Of a stretch of DNA of 64,000 nucleotides, positions 27,415 through 35,897 are shown in pieces. Within the stretch, counting starts at the first letter, position 1. Each line of letters starts with the position of its first letter. This DNA comes from Deltaproteobacteria bacterium (GTDB lineage: Bacteria > Desulfobacterota > Syntrophia > Syntrophales > JACQWR01): assembly GCA_016209105.1 (NCBI GenBank), contig JACQWR010000005.1:17125-81124 (forward strand), in the 5' to 3' direction. The translations under genes were made by a program, and so were the position numbers. The notes beneath the pieces were generated by a model. The model saw nothing but the letters and a program-made list of their open reading frames with translations, did not search any database and was not told the origin of the DNA.

Positions 27415-27815
27415 CTGCCGTCCTCCTTCCGATTCATATCAATGTAATCCGGCTTGTTCCCCGCACCGATGTCACGATTGATGTCGCGGATGAACAGATT
27501 TAACAGCCCGCTTACCGCGCTGATAATCAGGGAACCCACAATCGCCGTCCAGAAGCCGTGAACGTCAAAGCCGGGAATAATTGCCGAAACGATTTTCAGC
27601 ATCAGCGCATTGATAAGAAAGGTGACAAGTCCGAGGCTCAGGATATTGATGGGAAGGGTGAGAAGGATCAAGAGAGGACGAATGGAAACATTCAGCAGTC
27701 CCAGGACGGCGGCTGCGAAAAATGCGGAAGAAAGACCGCTCACCCGTATCCCGTCCAACAGATAGGAAGCAATAATTATCGCCACCGTCAAGACAAACCA
27801 GCGGATCACCATCAA
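27405..27815 (-). CDS. Phage holin family 4-type small membrane protein
   Basis: A 136-aa membrane protein with four hydrophobic segments (about 3-22, 30-55, 58-82 and 88-108) and a short charged C-terminus. [21 protein letters not shown] and [18 protein letters not shown] are typical of the conserved family often labelled phage holin family 4 / YvlD. It is not a prophage gene here: its neighbours are housekeeping genes and it overlaps mutS by 10 nt. Function unknown. Related proteins are linked to envelope stress in Firmicutes. Confidence 0.8.
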   Translation of the reverse strand: MMVIRWFVLTVAIIIASYLLDGIRVSGLSSAFFAAAVLGLLNVSIRPLLILLTLPINILSLGLVTFLINALMLKIVSAIIPGFDVHGFWTAIVGSLIISAVSGLLNLFIRDINRDIGAGNKPDYIDMNRKEDGRWE

Positions 27816-27831
27816 CGTCGTTGCACCTTTC

Positions 27832-28041
27832 TCAGGCCTCTTCTCCCGCCCGGTTTTTCCGGCGACTCCGGGACATTTCCCAGATTACGCACTGGGTTCT
27901 GAACCGGCAATAGAGCCTCGGATCGAGACACTCGCAACAATAATCCTGATCCAGGCACTCGCAGCATTCGCGGCAGAAACCGGCCTCGTGTTTCCGGCAG
28001 ACGGCGATTGCTTCCCGTTCGGGATGTTTACGGCACTGCAT
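27832..28041 (-). CDS. Cys-rich mini-protein (B-box-like zinc-binding)
   Basis: A 69-aa protein with 11 cysteines and 2 histidines in its first 51 residues: CRKHPEREAIAVCRKHEAGFC, then CECLDQDYCCECLDP. The C-x2-H spacing at the N-terminus followed by C-x2-H resembles bacterial B-box-type zinc fingers, which often precede a membrane domain. Here the protein ends in a basic tail without a membrane segment. GGGGGACAG lies upstream of the ATG. It is encoded 16 bp before the holin-like gene, so probably the same mRNA. Likely real given its composition and spacing. Role unknown. Confidence 0.65.
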   Translation of the reverse strand: MQCRKHPEREAIAVCRKHEAGFCRECCECLDQDYCCECLDPRLYCRFRTQCVIWEMSRSRRKNRAGEEA

Positions 28042-28121
28042 CGTTCTCTGTCCCCCGGAGACTATAAATCAAAAGCCATTCCGCCGTCAACACGTGTTGC
28101 CTCTGCACCGATTCTCCGTAG

Positions 28122-28181
28122 TTCATCATTCGCTCGCTTACCCCGCGGCAAGCACGGGGAATGCCGAACGAGCGAATTCAA
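28122..28181. repeat. REP-like repeat copy 5
   Basis: TTCATCATTCGCTCGCTTACCCCGCG edge, GCAAGC centre and ACGAGCGAATTCAA edge. The outer TTCGCTCG/CGAGCGAA and inner CCCCG/CGGGG arms pair. Immediately downstream of the MFS gene stop. Confidence 0.65.
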
Positions 28182-28189
28182 GGCATGTT

Positions 28190-29434
28190 TCACGGTTGTT
28201 CGGCGACTGTTCCTCCGGAGCGTTTCTCCCGTATCCAGTGAATGCGAAGGAAGCCTGCGGCGCTGATAAGCGAACTCACCAGCACCAACATCCAACTGGT
28301 GAAGTAGCCCTGATGGTCGGCCACGTATCCAAAGGCCACCGGCCCGGCCAGAAAACCAAATCCGACGGCCGTGATAACGATACTGACCACGGATGCCGCC
28401 ATCTCTGTTCCCCCCAATTCCGCGGATAGAACCATTGTCACGCCGTTCCAGCCGCTCAGCGTCAACCCCAGCAGCATGGACCAGAGGAAGACCGCCCCGG
28501 GCGGAGAATCCTTTGACAGAAAAGCCATTCCAAGCACGCCTATCCCCCCCACCAGCGACAGGATGATCAGGGGTTTTACCCTGTCGCCCCGGAAAACAAC
28601 GTCACTGGCGGCGCCCCACCCAATCCTGCCCACCGTCGCCGCGATCATGGAGGCGGTCAGACACGCCCCTGCCGTTTCCACGGGAAAATGCAATTCTTCT
28701 TTCAGGTAGAGTACGAGGAAGCTGACCAGACATCCCTGGGTAAAGGCCAGGAACGGGGCAACAAAAAGCAGGGTCAGCAGCGTGGGCTGAAGCATGATTT
28801 CCAAGATATTTTTCGGCTTTCTCCGCTTCTCCTCGGCCACCGGAGAGGGGAAAAGCGGATCTTCACGAGGACGTTCGCGGTAAAAGAGGGCGGCGACCAA
28901 GGCCATAAGAAGCATGGAAAGACTTATGCTCCATATCCCCCATTTCCAGTCGCGGGAAACGGACAGGACGGGAAGCAGCCATGCCGCTACGGCGCCGCCG
29001 ATCGTGACGCCTGACTGCTTAATGCCCATGGCGGTGGCCCTGGCCTGGCTCGAAAACCACTGCATGATGCCTTTCGTGGAGACCTGATTGATAAACGCGT
29101 ACCCAATGCCGCTGAACGCAGAACAAACGACCAGAAAGAAGTAACTCCCGGCAAAAGACATGGCGGCATAGGGAATGCCCTCCATGAGCAGGCAGAGGAT
29201 CAGCATCAGGCGGGCGCCGACGCGGTCCACGAGTATGCCCGCGGGAATCGCCGCTACGGTGCAGGTAAAATAGAATACGGCAATCAGAAAACCTACTTGG
29301 CTGCGGTTTATGCCGTAGGTCTCCCTGAGGAAAGGCGCCAGGGGGCCATAGCCCAAAGCTCCCATAGACATGACAAACTGCGCGCCCAGCAATATGCCGA
29401 GGATTGACCATGCATAGGGAGTTGTCCTGTTCAT
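28190..29434 (-). CDS. Major facilitator superfamily transporter
   Basis: A 414-aa MFS permease with 12 predicted membrane segments. The motif-A-like loop DRVGARLMLIL follows segment 2, and a second, degenerate repeat (ASDVVFRGDRVKPLI) follows segment 8, with a charged central loop (about 198-220). YGINRSQVGFLIAVFYFTCTVAAIPAG is typical of the nitrate/oxalate/organic-anion-like MFS branch. It may export or import a small organic anion. The ligand is not predictable. The Shine-Dalgarno is weak. It is flanked on both sides by REP-like repeats, so it is probably a separate transcription unit from rubredoxin upstream. Confidence 0.85.
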   Translation of the reverse strand: MNRTTPYAWSILGILLGAQFVMSMGALGYGPLAPFLRETYGINRSQVGFLIAVFYFTCTVAAIPAGILVDRVGARLMLILCLLMEGIPYAAMSFAGSYFFLVVCSAFSGIGYAFINQVSTKGIMQWFSSQARATAMGIKQSGVTIGGAVAAWLLPVLSVSRDWKWGIWSISLSMLLMALVAALFYRERPREDPLFPSPVAEEKRRKPKNILEIMLQPTLLTLLFVAPFLAFTQGCLVSFLVLYLKEELHFPVETAGACLTASMIAATVGRIGWGAASDVVFRGDRVKPLIILSLVGGIGVLGMAFLSKDSPPGAVFLWSMLLGLTLSGWNGVTMVLSAELGGTEMAASVVSIVITAVGFGFLAGPVAFGYVADHQGYFTSWMLVLVSSLISAAGFLRIHWIREKRSGGTVAEQP

Positions 29435-29490
29435 ACGTTACCGTTTCTTAACGATGCGCCTCATCGGAGATTCCCCGATCCTCAATGAAT

Positions 29491-29556
29491 AATCCAAGCG
29501 TTCGCTCACGCACACCCGCGGCAAGCCGCGGGGAATGCGCTCGCTGCCGAATCCAA
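29491..29556. repeat. REP-like repeat copy 6
   Basis: AATCCAAGCGTTCGCTCACGC edge, hairpin CCCGCGG-CAAG-CCGCGGGG and ATGCGCTCGCTGCCG edge. Lies between the MFS gene start and the rubredoxin stop. Confidence 0.65.
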
Positions 29557-29573
29557 CCGGATCCGGGAGTGGT

Positions 29574-29732
29574 TTACTCAGGGGCAAATTCGCTTTTAGC
29601 GGCCCCACAGACAGGGCAGACCCAATCGGCGGGCAGATTCTCGAAACTCGTGCCGGGGGCTATGCCGTTATCGGGGTCCCCCTGCTCAGGATCATACACG
29701 TAACCGCATACACCGCATACATACTTTTGCAT
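29574..29732 (-). CDS. Rubredoxin
   Basis: A 52-aa classic rubredoxin. [19 protein letters not shown] and the second knuckle [11 protein letters not shown] provide the four Cys ligands of the single Fe. The ATG at 29732 has GAGGG upstream, and the longer frame would add residues absent from rubredoxins. A small soluble electron carrier in anaerobes, often donating to peroxide or superoxide reductases. It lies 225 bp downstream of the pentaheme cytochrome gene. Confidence 0.97.
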   Translation of the reverse strand: MQKYVCGVCGYVYDPEQGDPDNGIAPGTSFENLPADWVCPVCGAAKSEFAPE

Positions 29733-29957
29733 ACGACCTCCCTCTTCGAATGTATTGATAACCATGGTGCGTATATTTCCTCACCGCCGCTTTCCGCTCC
29801 GTCACTCCGGGTCGCCCCCTCTGATAACCCGGGCGACAAACAGCGGCACACGTCACAGCCCCGTCAAAAAACGCTCCCGCGCCGTAAAGCCCCTCCAGGG
29901 AATAACGCTTAACAGGGAGAACAGCGAAGGGAGATGCTTGGATTGTAATCGGAAAAA
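29733..29957. other. Intergenic, no feature recognised
   Basis: 225 bp between the pentaheme cytochrome and rubredoxin. I see no open frame with a family signature, no clear terminator and no repeat match. Confidence 0.4.
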
Positions 29958-30824
29958 CTAAGTCTTCTTCGTCTTTGCAATAAGCAGTATAACGGCGCCC
30001 ATACCCATAAAAATCAGGGCAAGGAAAGCGGAAACGTTTCTCCGGAAGCGTAGTTCGTCAAACAAATCCTGTATTCTCTTCTCGATGATGTCCAGTTTTG
30101 CGGTAAATTCATCCGTCCTTTTCTTGACCAGGGACACGTCCTCCGTATGGAAGAGGGCGCGGAATTCGCCATAGGTGCCAAAGAGGCTCTTTTCTTCCTC
30201 ATCCGCCGCCATGCCTTCGGTCTTCAGCTGCTTGAGACGGTTGTTCAATTCCTCGATCTTCTTTTCGGTAAGGAAAAGGGCCTGTCTCATAACCTTTGAT
30301 CGTTCATAGGAGTGGCACTTCGTGCAGAGCTTCTCGTTGATGATATCAATGCTCGCCTGCTGGATATTGTGCGAGCCATGGCAGGTAACGCAGTTCGGCC
30401 CTTTCCCCGATGACTTCAGCGCCATGCCGTGACCGCTCTCCTGATAATTTTTCAGGATGCCGATGTGACATTTCCCGCAAAATTCGGGAACCTGCGCGGG
30501 CTTCGGGGTCCCCGCAAAAAAGCGGTGCGGGTCCATGGACGTGGCCGCATCTTTCGGATCGCCGCCGTGACAGCTGTGGCAGGAAACGTCGTTCTGATAA
30601 TGCCAGCTCTGCTTCCATTCAGTCGGTATCGCGCGGAACTCGGATTTAATGATATCCGAAGCATGACATTCAATGCAGGCATCACTTTCCTCGCGATCGC
30701 CCGCCCAGGGTTCGCTCAGGAATTCCTTCTGGAACGTCTCCCGGTAACCGGCCATAGCCGCGGCGGGCGAGGTCTGTACGGCGACCATGACAGCAATGAC
30801 GAGCAGCGAAAGGACGTATCTCAT
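29958..30824 (-). CDS. Pentaheme c-type cytochrome, membrane anchored
   Basis: A 288-aa periplasmic cytochrome c. The signal peptide spans about 1-24 (ends AAAMA). Five CxxCH haem sites: CIECH, CHSCH, CGKCH, CVTCH and CTKCH. A charged helical region (about 190-255, Lys/Glu-rich, coiled-coil-like) and a C-terminal membrane segment (about 264-283) anchor it. It is encoded 20 bp after cytochrome b and follows the Rieske gene, so it most likely replaces cytochrome c1 as electron acceptor of a bc-type quinol oxidoreductase. Such multihaem variants occur in deltaproteobacteria. Confidence 0.9.
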   Translation of the reverse strand: MRYVLSLLVIAVMVAVQTSPAAAMAGYRETFQKEFLSEPWAGDREESDACIECHASDIIKSEFRAIPTEWKQSWHYQNDVSCHSCHGGDPKDAATSMDPHRFFAGTPKPAQVPEFCGKCHIGILKNYQESGHGMALKSSGKGPNCVTCHGSHNIQQASIDIINEKLCTKCHSYERSKVMRQALFLTEKKIEELNNRLKQLKTEGMAADEEEKSLFGTYGEFRALFHTEDVSLVKKRTDEFTAKLDIIEKRIQDLFDELRFRRNVSAFLALIFMGMGAVILLIAKTKKT

Positions 30825-30843
30825 CGGCGCCTCAATAATGTCG

Positions 30844-31935
30844 TCAATATCTTCCCCAGATTGTTAATACCAGCCATAGGGTTATCACCGATAGGGACAA
30901 CCCGAACAGTAAGGGCCTTTTTAATATATTCCCCTCTTTTCTGGCATCAAAAAAGGGCCAGAAGATAAAGAGCACTCCCATGATCACCTGAACGCTCAGG
31001 GTAAAAAACTTATTCGGAATGAGCTTCAGCATCTGGTACGGGGCAAGGAGATACCATTCCGGTCTCACCTGGGCGGGGGTCTTCAGGGGATTGGCCTGGA
31101 TAACGCTTCCCTCGGGAAGGAAAAGTCCCGGCAGGAACGTAATCAACAGGAACAGGACAGAGAGATAGACCATGACCATAAATGCCGCCCGTACCATAAA
31201 ATACGGGTAGACCGGGTGACCGTCGGGGTATGTCTCCTTCCGGTAGGCCGTCCTCGGACTCGTATTTTCCGGTTCCGTCCCGAAGGGGGGAGAGGAAATG
31301 CCGATACGCCTCACCAGGAATAGGTGGAACACGAGAAGCAGGAAAAACACAAAGGGCAGAAAAGACACGTGCAGGGCAAAGAACCTATTGAGCGTGAGGG
31401 CAGACATCTGCCCGCCGCTCCGCAACACTTCGGTAATGAATTCTCCGGCGTATGGGAAAGAGGACGGTATTGCCGTAGCGATGGTGGTCTGCCAGTAGTT
31501 CAATTGGCTCCAGGGCAGGAGGTTGCCGCTGAAAGCGAAAAAAACCGTTGTAAAAAAAAGGAGCCCCCCCGCGATCCAGGTCATCTCGCGGGGATTTTTA
31601 TAGCTTCCCATCACAAAGACCGACAGCATGTGCATCGTCATGGTAACCAGCAGCAGGGCGCCGCCCACCACGTGCATCGTCCTGAAAAGCCAGCCGTAGG
31701 GGATGTCCTGCATGATGGATTGAACACTGGTGAAGGCCTGCTCCGTATTGGGGGCATAGTAGAGGAGGAGGCAAAAACCGGTAAACACCTGAATGACGAA
31801 TGCCGCCAGCGCCGCGCAGCCAATGGTTTGGAAGATACTGACGTTCTTCGGCGCCCTGCAGGAATCGAGTCCCTCCTTCACGAGCTCGCCGATCCCTATC
31901 CGTACCTCAAACCAGCCGATGATCTTATCCCACAT
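30844..31935 (-). CDS. Cytochrome b (b6 + subunit IV fusion) of a bc-type complex
   Basis: A 363-aa polytopic cytochrome b. The ATG at 31935 (GGTGAG upstream, 4 nt after the Rieske stop) is preferred to a TTG four codons earlier. The haem-ligating His pairs are in MHVVGGALLLVTMTMH (13 residues between) and LHVSFLPFVFFLLLVFH (14 between), the b6-type pattern. The quinol-site PEWY motif appears in QVRPEWYLL. The protein covers both b6-like and subunit IV-like halves. Acts in the cytoplasmic membrane with the Rieske protein and the pentaheme cytochrome. Confidence 0.93.
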   Translation of the reverse strand: MWDKIIGWFEVRIGIGELVKEGLDSCRAPKNVSIFQTIGCAALAAFVIQVFTGFCLLLYYAPNTEQAFTSVQSIMQDIPYGWLFRTMHVVGGALLLVTMTMHMLSVFVMGSYKNPREMTWIAGGLLFFTTVFFAFSGNLLPWSQLNYWQTTIATAIPSSFPYAGEFITEVLRSGGQMSALTLNRFFALHVSFLPFVFFLLLVFHLFLVRRIGISSPPFGTEPENTSPRTAYRKETYPDGHPVYPYFMVRAAFMVMVYLSVLFLLITFLPGLFLPEGSVIQANPLKTPAQVRPEWYLLAPYQMLKLIPNKFFTLSVQVIMGVLFIFWPFFDARKEGNILKRPLLFGLSLSVITLWLVLTIWGRY

Positions 31936-31939
31936 GTTC

Positions 31940-32347
31940 TCACCCAATTACCACGTCGTCGCCTTTTATCTTTAGGGAAATTTCCCGAAGGGGCCTGGTC
32001 GGCAATCCTGAAATGACGGCGCCGTCGAGGTCGTATACCCCCGCGTGGCAGGGACACAGGAGCCTCTTTTTGCTTTTGTCGTAGTCCACGAGACAACCGA
32101 GGTGGGTGCATACCCGGGAGAGGGCCACGAAACCGCCGTCGGGCCGGTTAATGATAATGGCGGGCGTCCCGTTGAAAACGATGTCCCGCGCCGCGCCTAT
32201 GGGTATTTCCGTTTTCTTGAAGGCCAGTTGTTTCCCCTTTGGTTCGCCACGGGTAGCCGAGAGGAACCGAGCGAGCGGATACAGCAGGGAACCGAAAGCC
32301 GTGAAACCAAGAACAGCCAACATAATTTTGAGAAACCTGCGCCTCAT
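31940..32347 (-). CDS. Rieske [2Fe-2S] protein
   Basis: A 135-aa Rieske subunit. The N-terminal membrane/Tat-like segment has RRRFLKIMLAVLGFTAFGSLLYPLARF (about 2-28). The cluster motifs are CTHLGC and CPCHAG, giving Cys-His/Cys-His ligation. The ATG at 32347 is chosen since it places the anchor at the N-terminus, and GGGGGC lies upstream. First gene of the Rieske-cytochrome b-pentaheme cytochrome operon. Confidence 0.93.
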   Translation of the reverse strand: MRRRFLKIMLAVLGFTAFGSLLYPLARFLSATRGEPKGKQLAFKKTEIPIGAARDIVFNGTPAIIINRPDGGFVALSRVCTHLGCLVDYDKSKKRLLCPCHAGVYDLDGAVISGLPTRPLREISLKIKGDDVVIG

Positions 32348-32640
32348 CGTGCCCCCAGTTAACGCATAAAAAATGGACACCAACACTCTCACAGGAAAAT
32401 AAACGGCTGGGCTTGGAGCAAGAAATGGGTCGGTGGACGGGTGAGGAAAACCGCGAAACACCGATCATGTTGTTATTTGTTAAGGCCCCCTCCATCCTAA
32501 AACATCAAGGGTGGAGGGGGAAAGTAACAAAGGCGATATTATTTGTCAAGATATAATCAATGAAACTCCTTGCCTACGGGCAGGATTGATGCTCTCAACC
32601 GCAAACCACGGAAAGCCTCAATCCTGCTCATGCTATCCGG
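32348..32640. other. Region upstream of the Rieske operon
   Basis: About 290 bp with no supported gene. 32486-32497 and 32509-32520 form an 11-of-12 pair inverted repeat (CCCCCTCCATCC ... GGGTGGAGGGGG) without a U-tract on either strand. It could be an operator or mRNA structure. The rest holds scattered AT-rich promoter-like DNA but no convincing -35/-10 pair. Confidence 0.4.
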
Positions 32641-32796
32641 TCAAGCAGCTTCATGAAATTGAAGCTTCGGTTTGTGCGCCGCTCTGACTTTCCGTAAATA
32701 ATCGGCAAACGCTGTATCCCGCTTCAACCGGTTCATCAGCAGTTGAATCCTCCGAATCAATTCGGCGGCGTTCTCAATTACCGGGCTGTGGTTTGT
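32641..32796 (-). pseudogene. Unrecognised coding remnant
   Basis: A 51-codon open frame preceded by an in-frame stop and without a start, ending TGA at 32641. The translation contains ELIRRIQLLMNRLKRDTAF and YLRKVRAAHKPKLQFHEAA, with coding-like composition and a Y-L-x2-[VL]-R-x2-H-K pattern that recalls C-termini of SWIM zinc-finger proteins. Probably the 3' end of a truncated gene. Identity uncertain. Confidence 0.3.
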
Positions 32797-32983
32797 TCAG
32801 CTACGCGATGCCTCCAATAGCCAGGTGCCCGATGGAAATGCATCACTGCAGAATCACGATTTGTTCTTCTTCCTCGCAGTACAAGATTCCATAGGGAAAG
32901 CGGCGGATTAATCTTCTTCCTTGAAAACTCAAGCTCTACGTTTGATATTTCAATGATGAGTATTTTGCGTCCGAATTGACCAT
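32778..32983 (-). pseudogene. Decayed RelE/ParE-type toxin gene
   Basis: Reading minus-strand, one frame gives GRRLIRRFPYGILYCEEEEQIVIL and, after a single-base slip near 32840, VMHFHRAPGYWRHRV. Together these reproduce the C-terminal half of RelE/ParE toxins (RRFPYGIxY...IVILAVMHxxRxPGYWxxR). A TAG interrupts the upstream part and no antitoxin is found. The gene is dead by frameshift plus stop. Confidence 0.6.
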
Positions 32984-33007
32984 TGCTACGGATAAGCGCA
33001 AATAAGA

Positions 33008-33050
33008 AGCGCCGTGCAGGGGGAAACGGCGTTTTCCCCTGCACGGCGCT
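33008..33050 (-). terminator. Intrinsic terminator of the HCR/UbiD-D operon
   Basis: A 15-bp perfect stem (33008-33022 AGCGCCGTGCAGGGG with 33036-33050), followed on the minus strand by TTCTTATTT. Placed 23 bp past the bicupin 2 stop, it closes the long minus-strand operon. Confidence 0.85.
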
Positions 33051-33073
33051 AACGCGGAGTTCTCGGAATGCTT

Positions 33074-34126
33074 CTATTTCGGAAGTTTGAATTCGATCCC
33101 TTCCTTGGCCAGTTCCTGCAGAAATATTTCCCGGAGTTTCGGGTCTTCATCCTCGTATTCGATCTGGTGGCCGCCCAGCTTGGTGCTCAGCCACCATTTT
33201 TCCCCCTCGTGGAAGTGCTTCCCCGGCAGAAATTTCTTGCTGTGATACCGAAACGCCATGTACCGGGCCGGTTCCCGGGCGAGGTTGAAATGCTGGTGAA
33301 ACCACATGCGCGGGGGCACCAGCAGGCTGCCCTTATGCCAGTCGAACCGCTGGTAGGGCTTGTCCTCCTCCCACATCATCGTGTATCCTTTCCCCTTGAG
33401 CTGCAGCACGTGCGCCCCCGGTGAATGACGGTGGGCTTTTTTATACACGCCCACGGGATATTCGGAGATATGGGCGATCATCGTGTTGCTGGCCAGCTCA
33501 AACTTGATGCTCTTTCCCCCCTTGGCGCGCATCTCGTAGTCCTTCAGGCTGAAGGTTGCCACGTTGGGCACAAAGTTCGTGTCCCAGGTCTTTTCGTCGA
33601 GCAGACTCCCCGCGCCGCTGAAGTAGTCCTGCTGGCCGTTGAAGCGGTCGGTGAAGACGAAATTGTTGTTGAAGATGAAGTCGTGGTTGTGAAAGAGATC
33701 AATGACCGGCGGGGCGTCGGTCACGGCCAGATAGCGGGCCGGCTTGTCGCCAGCATTAAAGTGCTGATGCCGGGCGTTGAGGGGCACGGCAAAGAGGCTG
33801 CCCTCCTGCCAGGCACAGGTGACCTTTGGCCCTCCCTCGTTCCAGACCTCCGTCTTCCCCGTGCCGTCCAGGATCAGGATCGTCTCCTCGAAGAGATGTT
33901 TCTGCGGCTTTAAAACGCCGTGCGCGGGGATCTCGCAGATATAGGCGGCGGCGCAGTCCTCGGCGCCCGTGAGGCAGAGGTGGATGCCGCTCCCCCCCTT
34001 GCGCGGCCAGGGTTTCAGGGGCGCCGCACGCACGTCGTCCACCATGTAATCGCGGATGACGTCAATCCCCTCCGTTGCCAGCCATTTTTCATAGGTGGTA
34101 AGCGTTGCCAACTCTTCCGTCTTCAT
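33074..34126 (-). CDS. Bicupin protein 2
   Basis: A 350-aa two-barrel cupin. The ATG at 34126 follows GGAGGGCGGG. Domain 1 has LKPQKHLFEETILILDGTG and NARHQHFN. Domain 2 has KKAHRHSPGAHVLQLKGKG and FHQHFNLAREPARYMA. The C-terminal tail GGHQIEYEDEDPK matches bicupins 1 and 3, and the N-terminal TTYEKWLATEG is shared with bicupin 3. Last gene of the operon, 54 bp after UbiD-D. The close pairing of bicupins with UbiD genes suggests a shared pathway step. The enzymatic activity is unknown. Confidence 0.82.
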   Translation of the reverse strand: MKTEELATLTTYEKWLATEGIDVIRDYMVDDVRAAPLKPWPRKGGSGIHLCLTGAEDCAAAYICEIPAHGVLKPQKHLFEETILILDGTGKTEVWNEGGPKVTCAWQEGSLFAVPLNARHQHFNAGDKPARYLAVTDAPPVIDLFHNHDFIFNNNFVFTDRFNGQQDYFSGAGSLLDEKTWDTNFVPNVATFSLKDYEMRAKGGKSIKFELASNTMIAHISEYPVGVYKKAHRHSPGAHVLQLKGKGYTMMWEEDKPYQRFDWHKGSLLVPPRMWFHQHFNLAREPARYMAFRYHSKKFLPGKHFHEGEKWWLSTKLGGHQIEYEDEDPKLREIFLQELAKEGIEFKLPK

Positions 34127-34180
34127 AATCCCGCCCTCCTTATCCTTCCCGCATGCGCAGAGAAGTTCTCGCACACGCCT

Positions 34181-35779
34181 TCAGCGCATCTTTTTCCTGC
34201 CGGCCTTCAGCTTTTCCCCCGTTTCGTAGTAACGCCCCTCGACGGCCAGTTTCGCTTCCTTGTCCAGCTCATCGTCCCACTGTCCCAGCGAATATCCGTA
34301 CCAGGGCCGTTCCGGCTTGAGCGGCGGCAACCCCAGTTTCTCCCAGAGGTCCCGTCCCTTTTCCATGAACTCCTTTTTGGGAAGCGAGATGGGCGGAAAC
34401 GGTTCTTTGAGAATCGCGTTTATGAGCAGGGCCGAGTCTTCCGCCGCGTGTGTATGGGCGATCGGCACCGCTCCCGTGCTGGCCCCCGAAAAAGGCGGCG
34501 CATGCCCCTTTTCCATCCCCCGCACGATGGCCAGATCTTGGTGGGGCTTCATCCGGTAGCACATGGCCCAGAAGACGGCATGGGGGTCCTCCGGATCAAT
34601 GTCCTCATCCACCGCAACGATGATCTTGCCCACGCCGACATGGAAGACGGCCGCCCCGTGCAACGCCCGCCATATCTCGCTCTCGCTGGGGTTGTGCATC
34701 TGGATGATGAGGAGTTTCCTCAAATTCGTGAGGGGTTCGTGCATGGAGACGCGCACCACGCTCTTGATGCTCAGCTCGTGGCGGAGGTGGCGGTAAAAGA
34801 GGGGTTCATACCCGATCTTCTTCAGCACGCTGCTCTCGCTCGGCGTGACCTGGCTGATGAACGAAACAAAGACGGCGTCCTTGCGATGGGTAATGGCCGT
34901 CACGTCCATCACCATGCTCAGTTCTCTCGGATGCATGTAACCGTGCGATTCGCCGAAGGGGCCTTCGGGCTCGAGGTATTCGGTGGAAATATTTCCCTCA
35001 ATAACGATCTCCGCTTCCGCCGGGACCTCGATGTCCACGGTTTTGCACTTGACGAGGCGTATCGGTTCTCCGGCCAGACCGCCGGCAATCGAAAGTTCAT
35101 CCACCCCGTAGGGGAACTTCTGCACCGCGGCGAAAGACACCATCGGGGGCGCCCCGACCACGAGGGCCGCCTGCATGGGGATGCCTTTCTGCCGGCATTT
35201 ATCCCAGTGCAGGTAGGCGTCCTGGGCAATCCCGCCCGTGTAGAGACCCACATTCAGGGGACTCTTGATCTGGCCGCGATAATTGCCCACGTTGCGGATC
35301 CCCGTCTCCGGATCCTTGGTAAACCAGTGGCTGCACGTCGTATAGGGCCCGTTGTCGAAACCGGGGGTGGAAATGGGAACGGGAATCTCGTCGAGTCCCA
35401 GGCTCTTCAAGTCCTTGCCCATATGGACCTCCTCCTGCACCGGCCCGGAGGAAACGATCACGGGATCAATGGGATGGGCAATGGCCTTTTCCCAGCGCGC
35501 GTTTATCTCTTCCAAGGGACAGCCCATGCCCACGGCATAGATGCGCGGAGAGGCCGCCAGCGCCCCCACGGTAACGGGAATGCTGTATTTCCGGTTACGG
35601 GAGTCGGTGACATTTTCAAAGAGAAACGCCTTTCTCTCCGCTTCCGGGATCCCCCCCCGAAACTGCCAGCGCACCAGGGGGTGCATTTCCGTGTCTTTGT
35701 TCACCGGCTCTTTGATCCGGTACAGCAAGCCCTGTTCTTCCAGCCTTTTCAGATGTTCGTGCAAATCCGTATAGCCCAT
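34181..35779 (-). CDS. UbiD-family decarboxylase, paralogue D
   Basis: A 532-aa prenyl-FMN-type (de)carboxylase. The ATG at 35779 has GAGGTGAG upstream (an alternative GTG lies 9 nt earlier). The triad is intact: NVGNYR (R168), EGPFGE (E272, E277). AAVQKFPYGVDELSIAGGLAGEPIRLVKCKTVDIEVPAEAEIVIEG is a typical mid-domain, and KIIVAVDEDIDPEDPHAVFWAMCYR precedes the C-terminal part. A C-terminal extension of about 60 residues is rich in charged residues. It is encoded in the same operon as the molybdenum hydroxybenzoyl-CoA-reductase-like enzyme and TTT set 3, so an aromatic or heteroaromatic acid is the inferred substrate. Confidence 0.92.
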   Translation of the reverse strand: MGYTDLHEHLKRLEEQGLLYRIKEPVNKDTEMHPLVRWQFRGGIPEAERKAFLFENVTDSRNRKYSIPVTVGALAASPRIYAVGMGCPLEEINARWEKAIAHPIDPVIVSSGPVQEEVHMGKDLKSLGLDEIPVPISTPGFDNGPYTTCSHWFTKDPETGIRNVGNYRGQIKSPLNVGLYTGGIAQDAYLHWDKCRQKGIPMQAALVVGAPPMVSFAAVQKFPYGVDELSIAGGLAGEPIRLVKCKTVDIEVPAEAEIVIEGNISTEYLEPEGPFGESHGYMHPRELSMVMDVTAITHRKDAVFVSFISQVTPSESSVLKKIGYEPLFYRHLRHELSIKSVVRVSMHEPLTNLRKLLIIQMHNPSESEIWRALHGAAVFHVGVGKIIVAVDEDIDPEDPHAVFWAMCYRMKPHQDLAIVRGMEKGHAPPFSGASTGAVPIAHTHAAEDSALLINAILKEPFPPISLPKKEFMEKGRDLWEKLGLPPLKPERPWYGYSLGQWDDELDKEAKLAVEGRYYETGEKLKAGRKKMR

Positions 35780-35897
35780 TTCCCTCACCTCATTTATCGT
35801 GATTTTATTGATTTACCTCAATGCCGGCAACCCCTCCACCGCCTTCCGCCTCCCTGCCCGGAAAACAGACGGTTAAAACCGCCAACCGGGCCCGCAG

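Noticed and set aside
25138..27447. A 769-codon plus-strand open frame opposite mutS
   Set aside because: It mirrors mutS codons on the other strand, has no ribosome site or family motif, and its composition (His/Arg/Gly-rich) is typical of antisense frames in GC-rich DNA.
27405..27815. Holin-like gene as evidence of a prophage
   Set aside because: The family is a common chromosomal membrane protein; no other phage gene is near, and it is co-translated with mutS.
32486..32520. GC-rich inverted repeat upstream of the Rieske gene as a terminator
   Set aside because: No U-tract on either strand, and it lies upstream rather than downstream of the operon.
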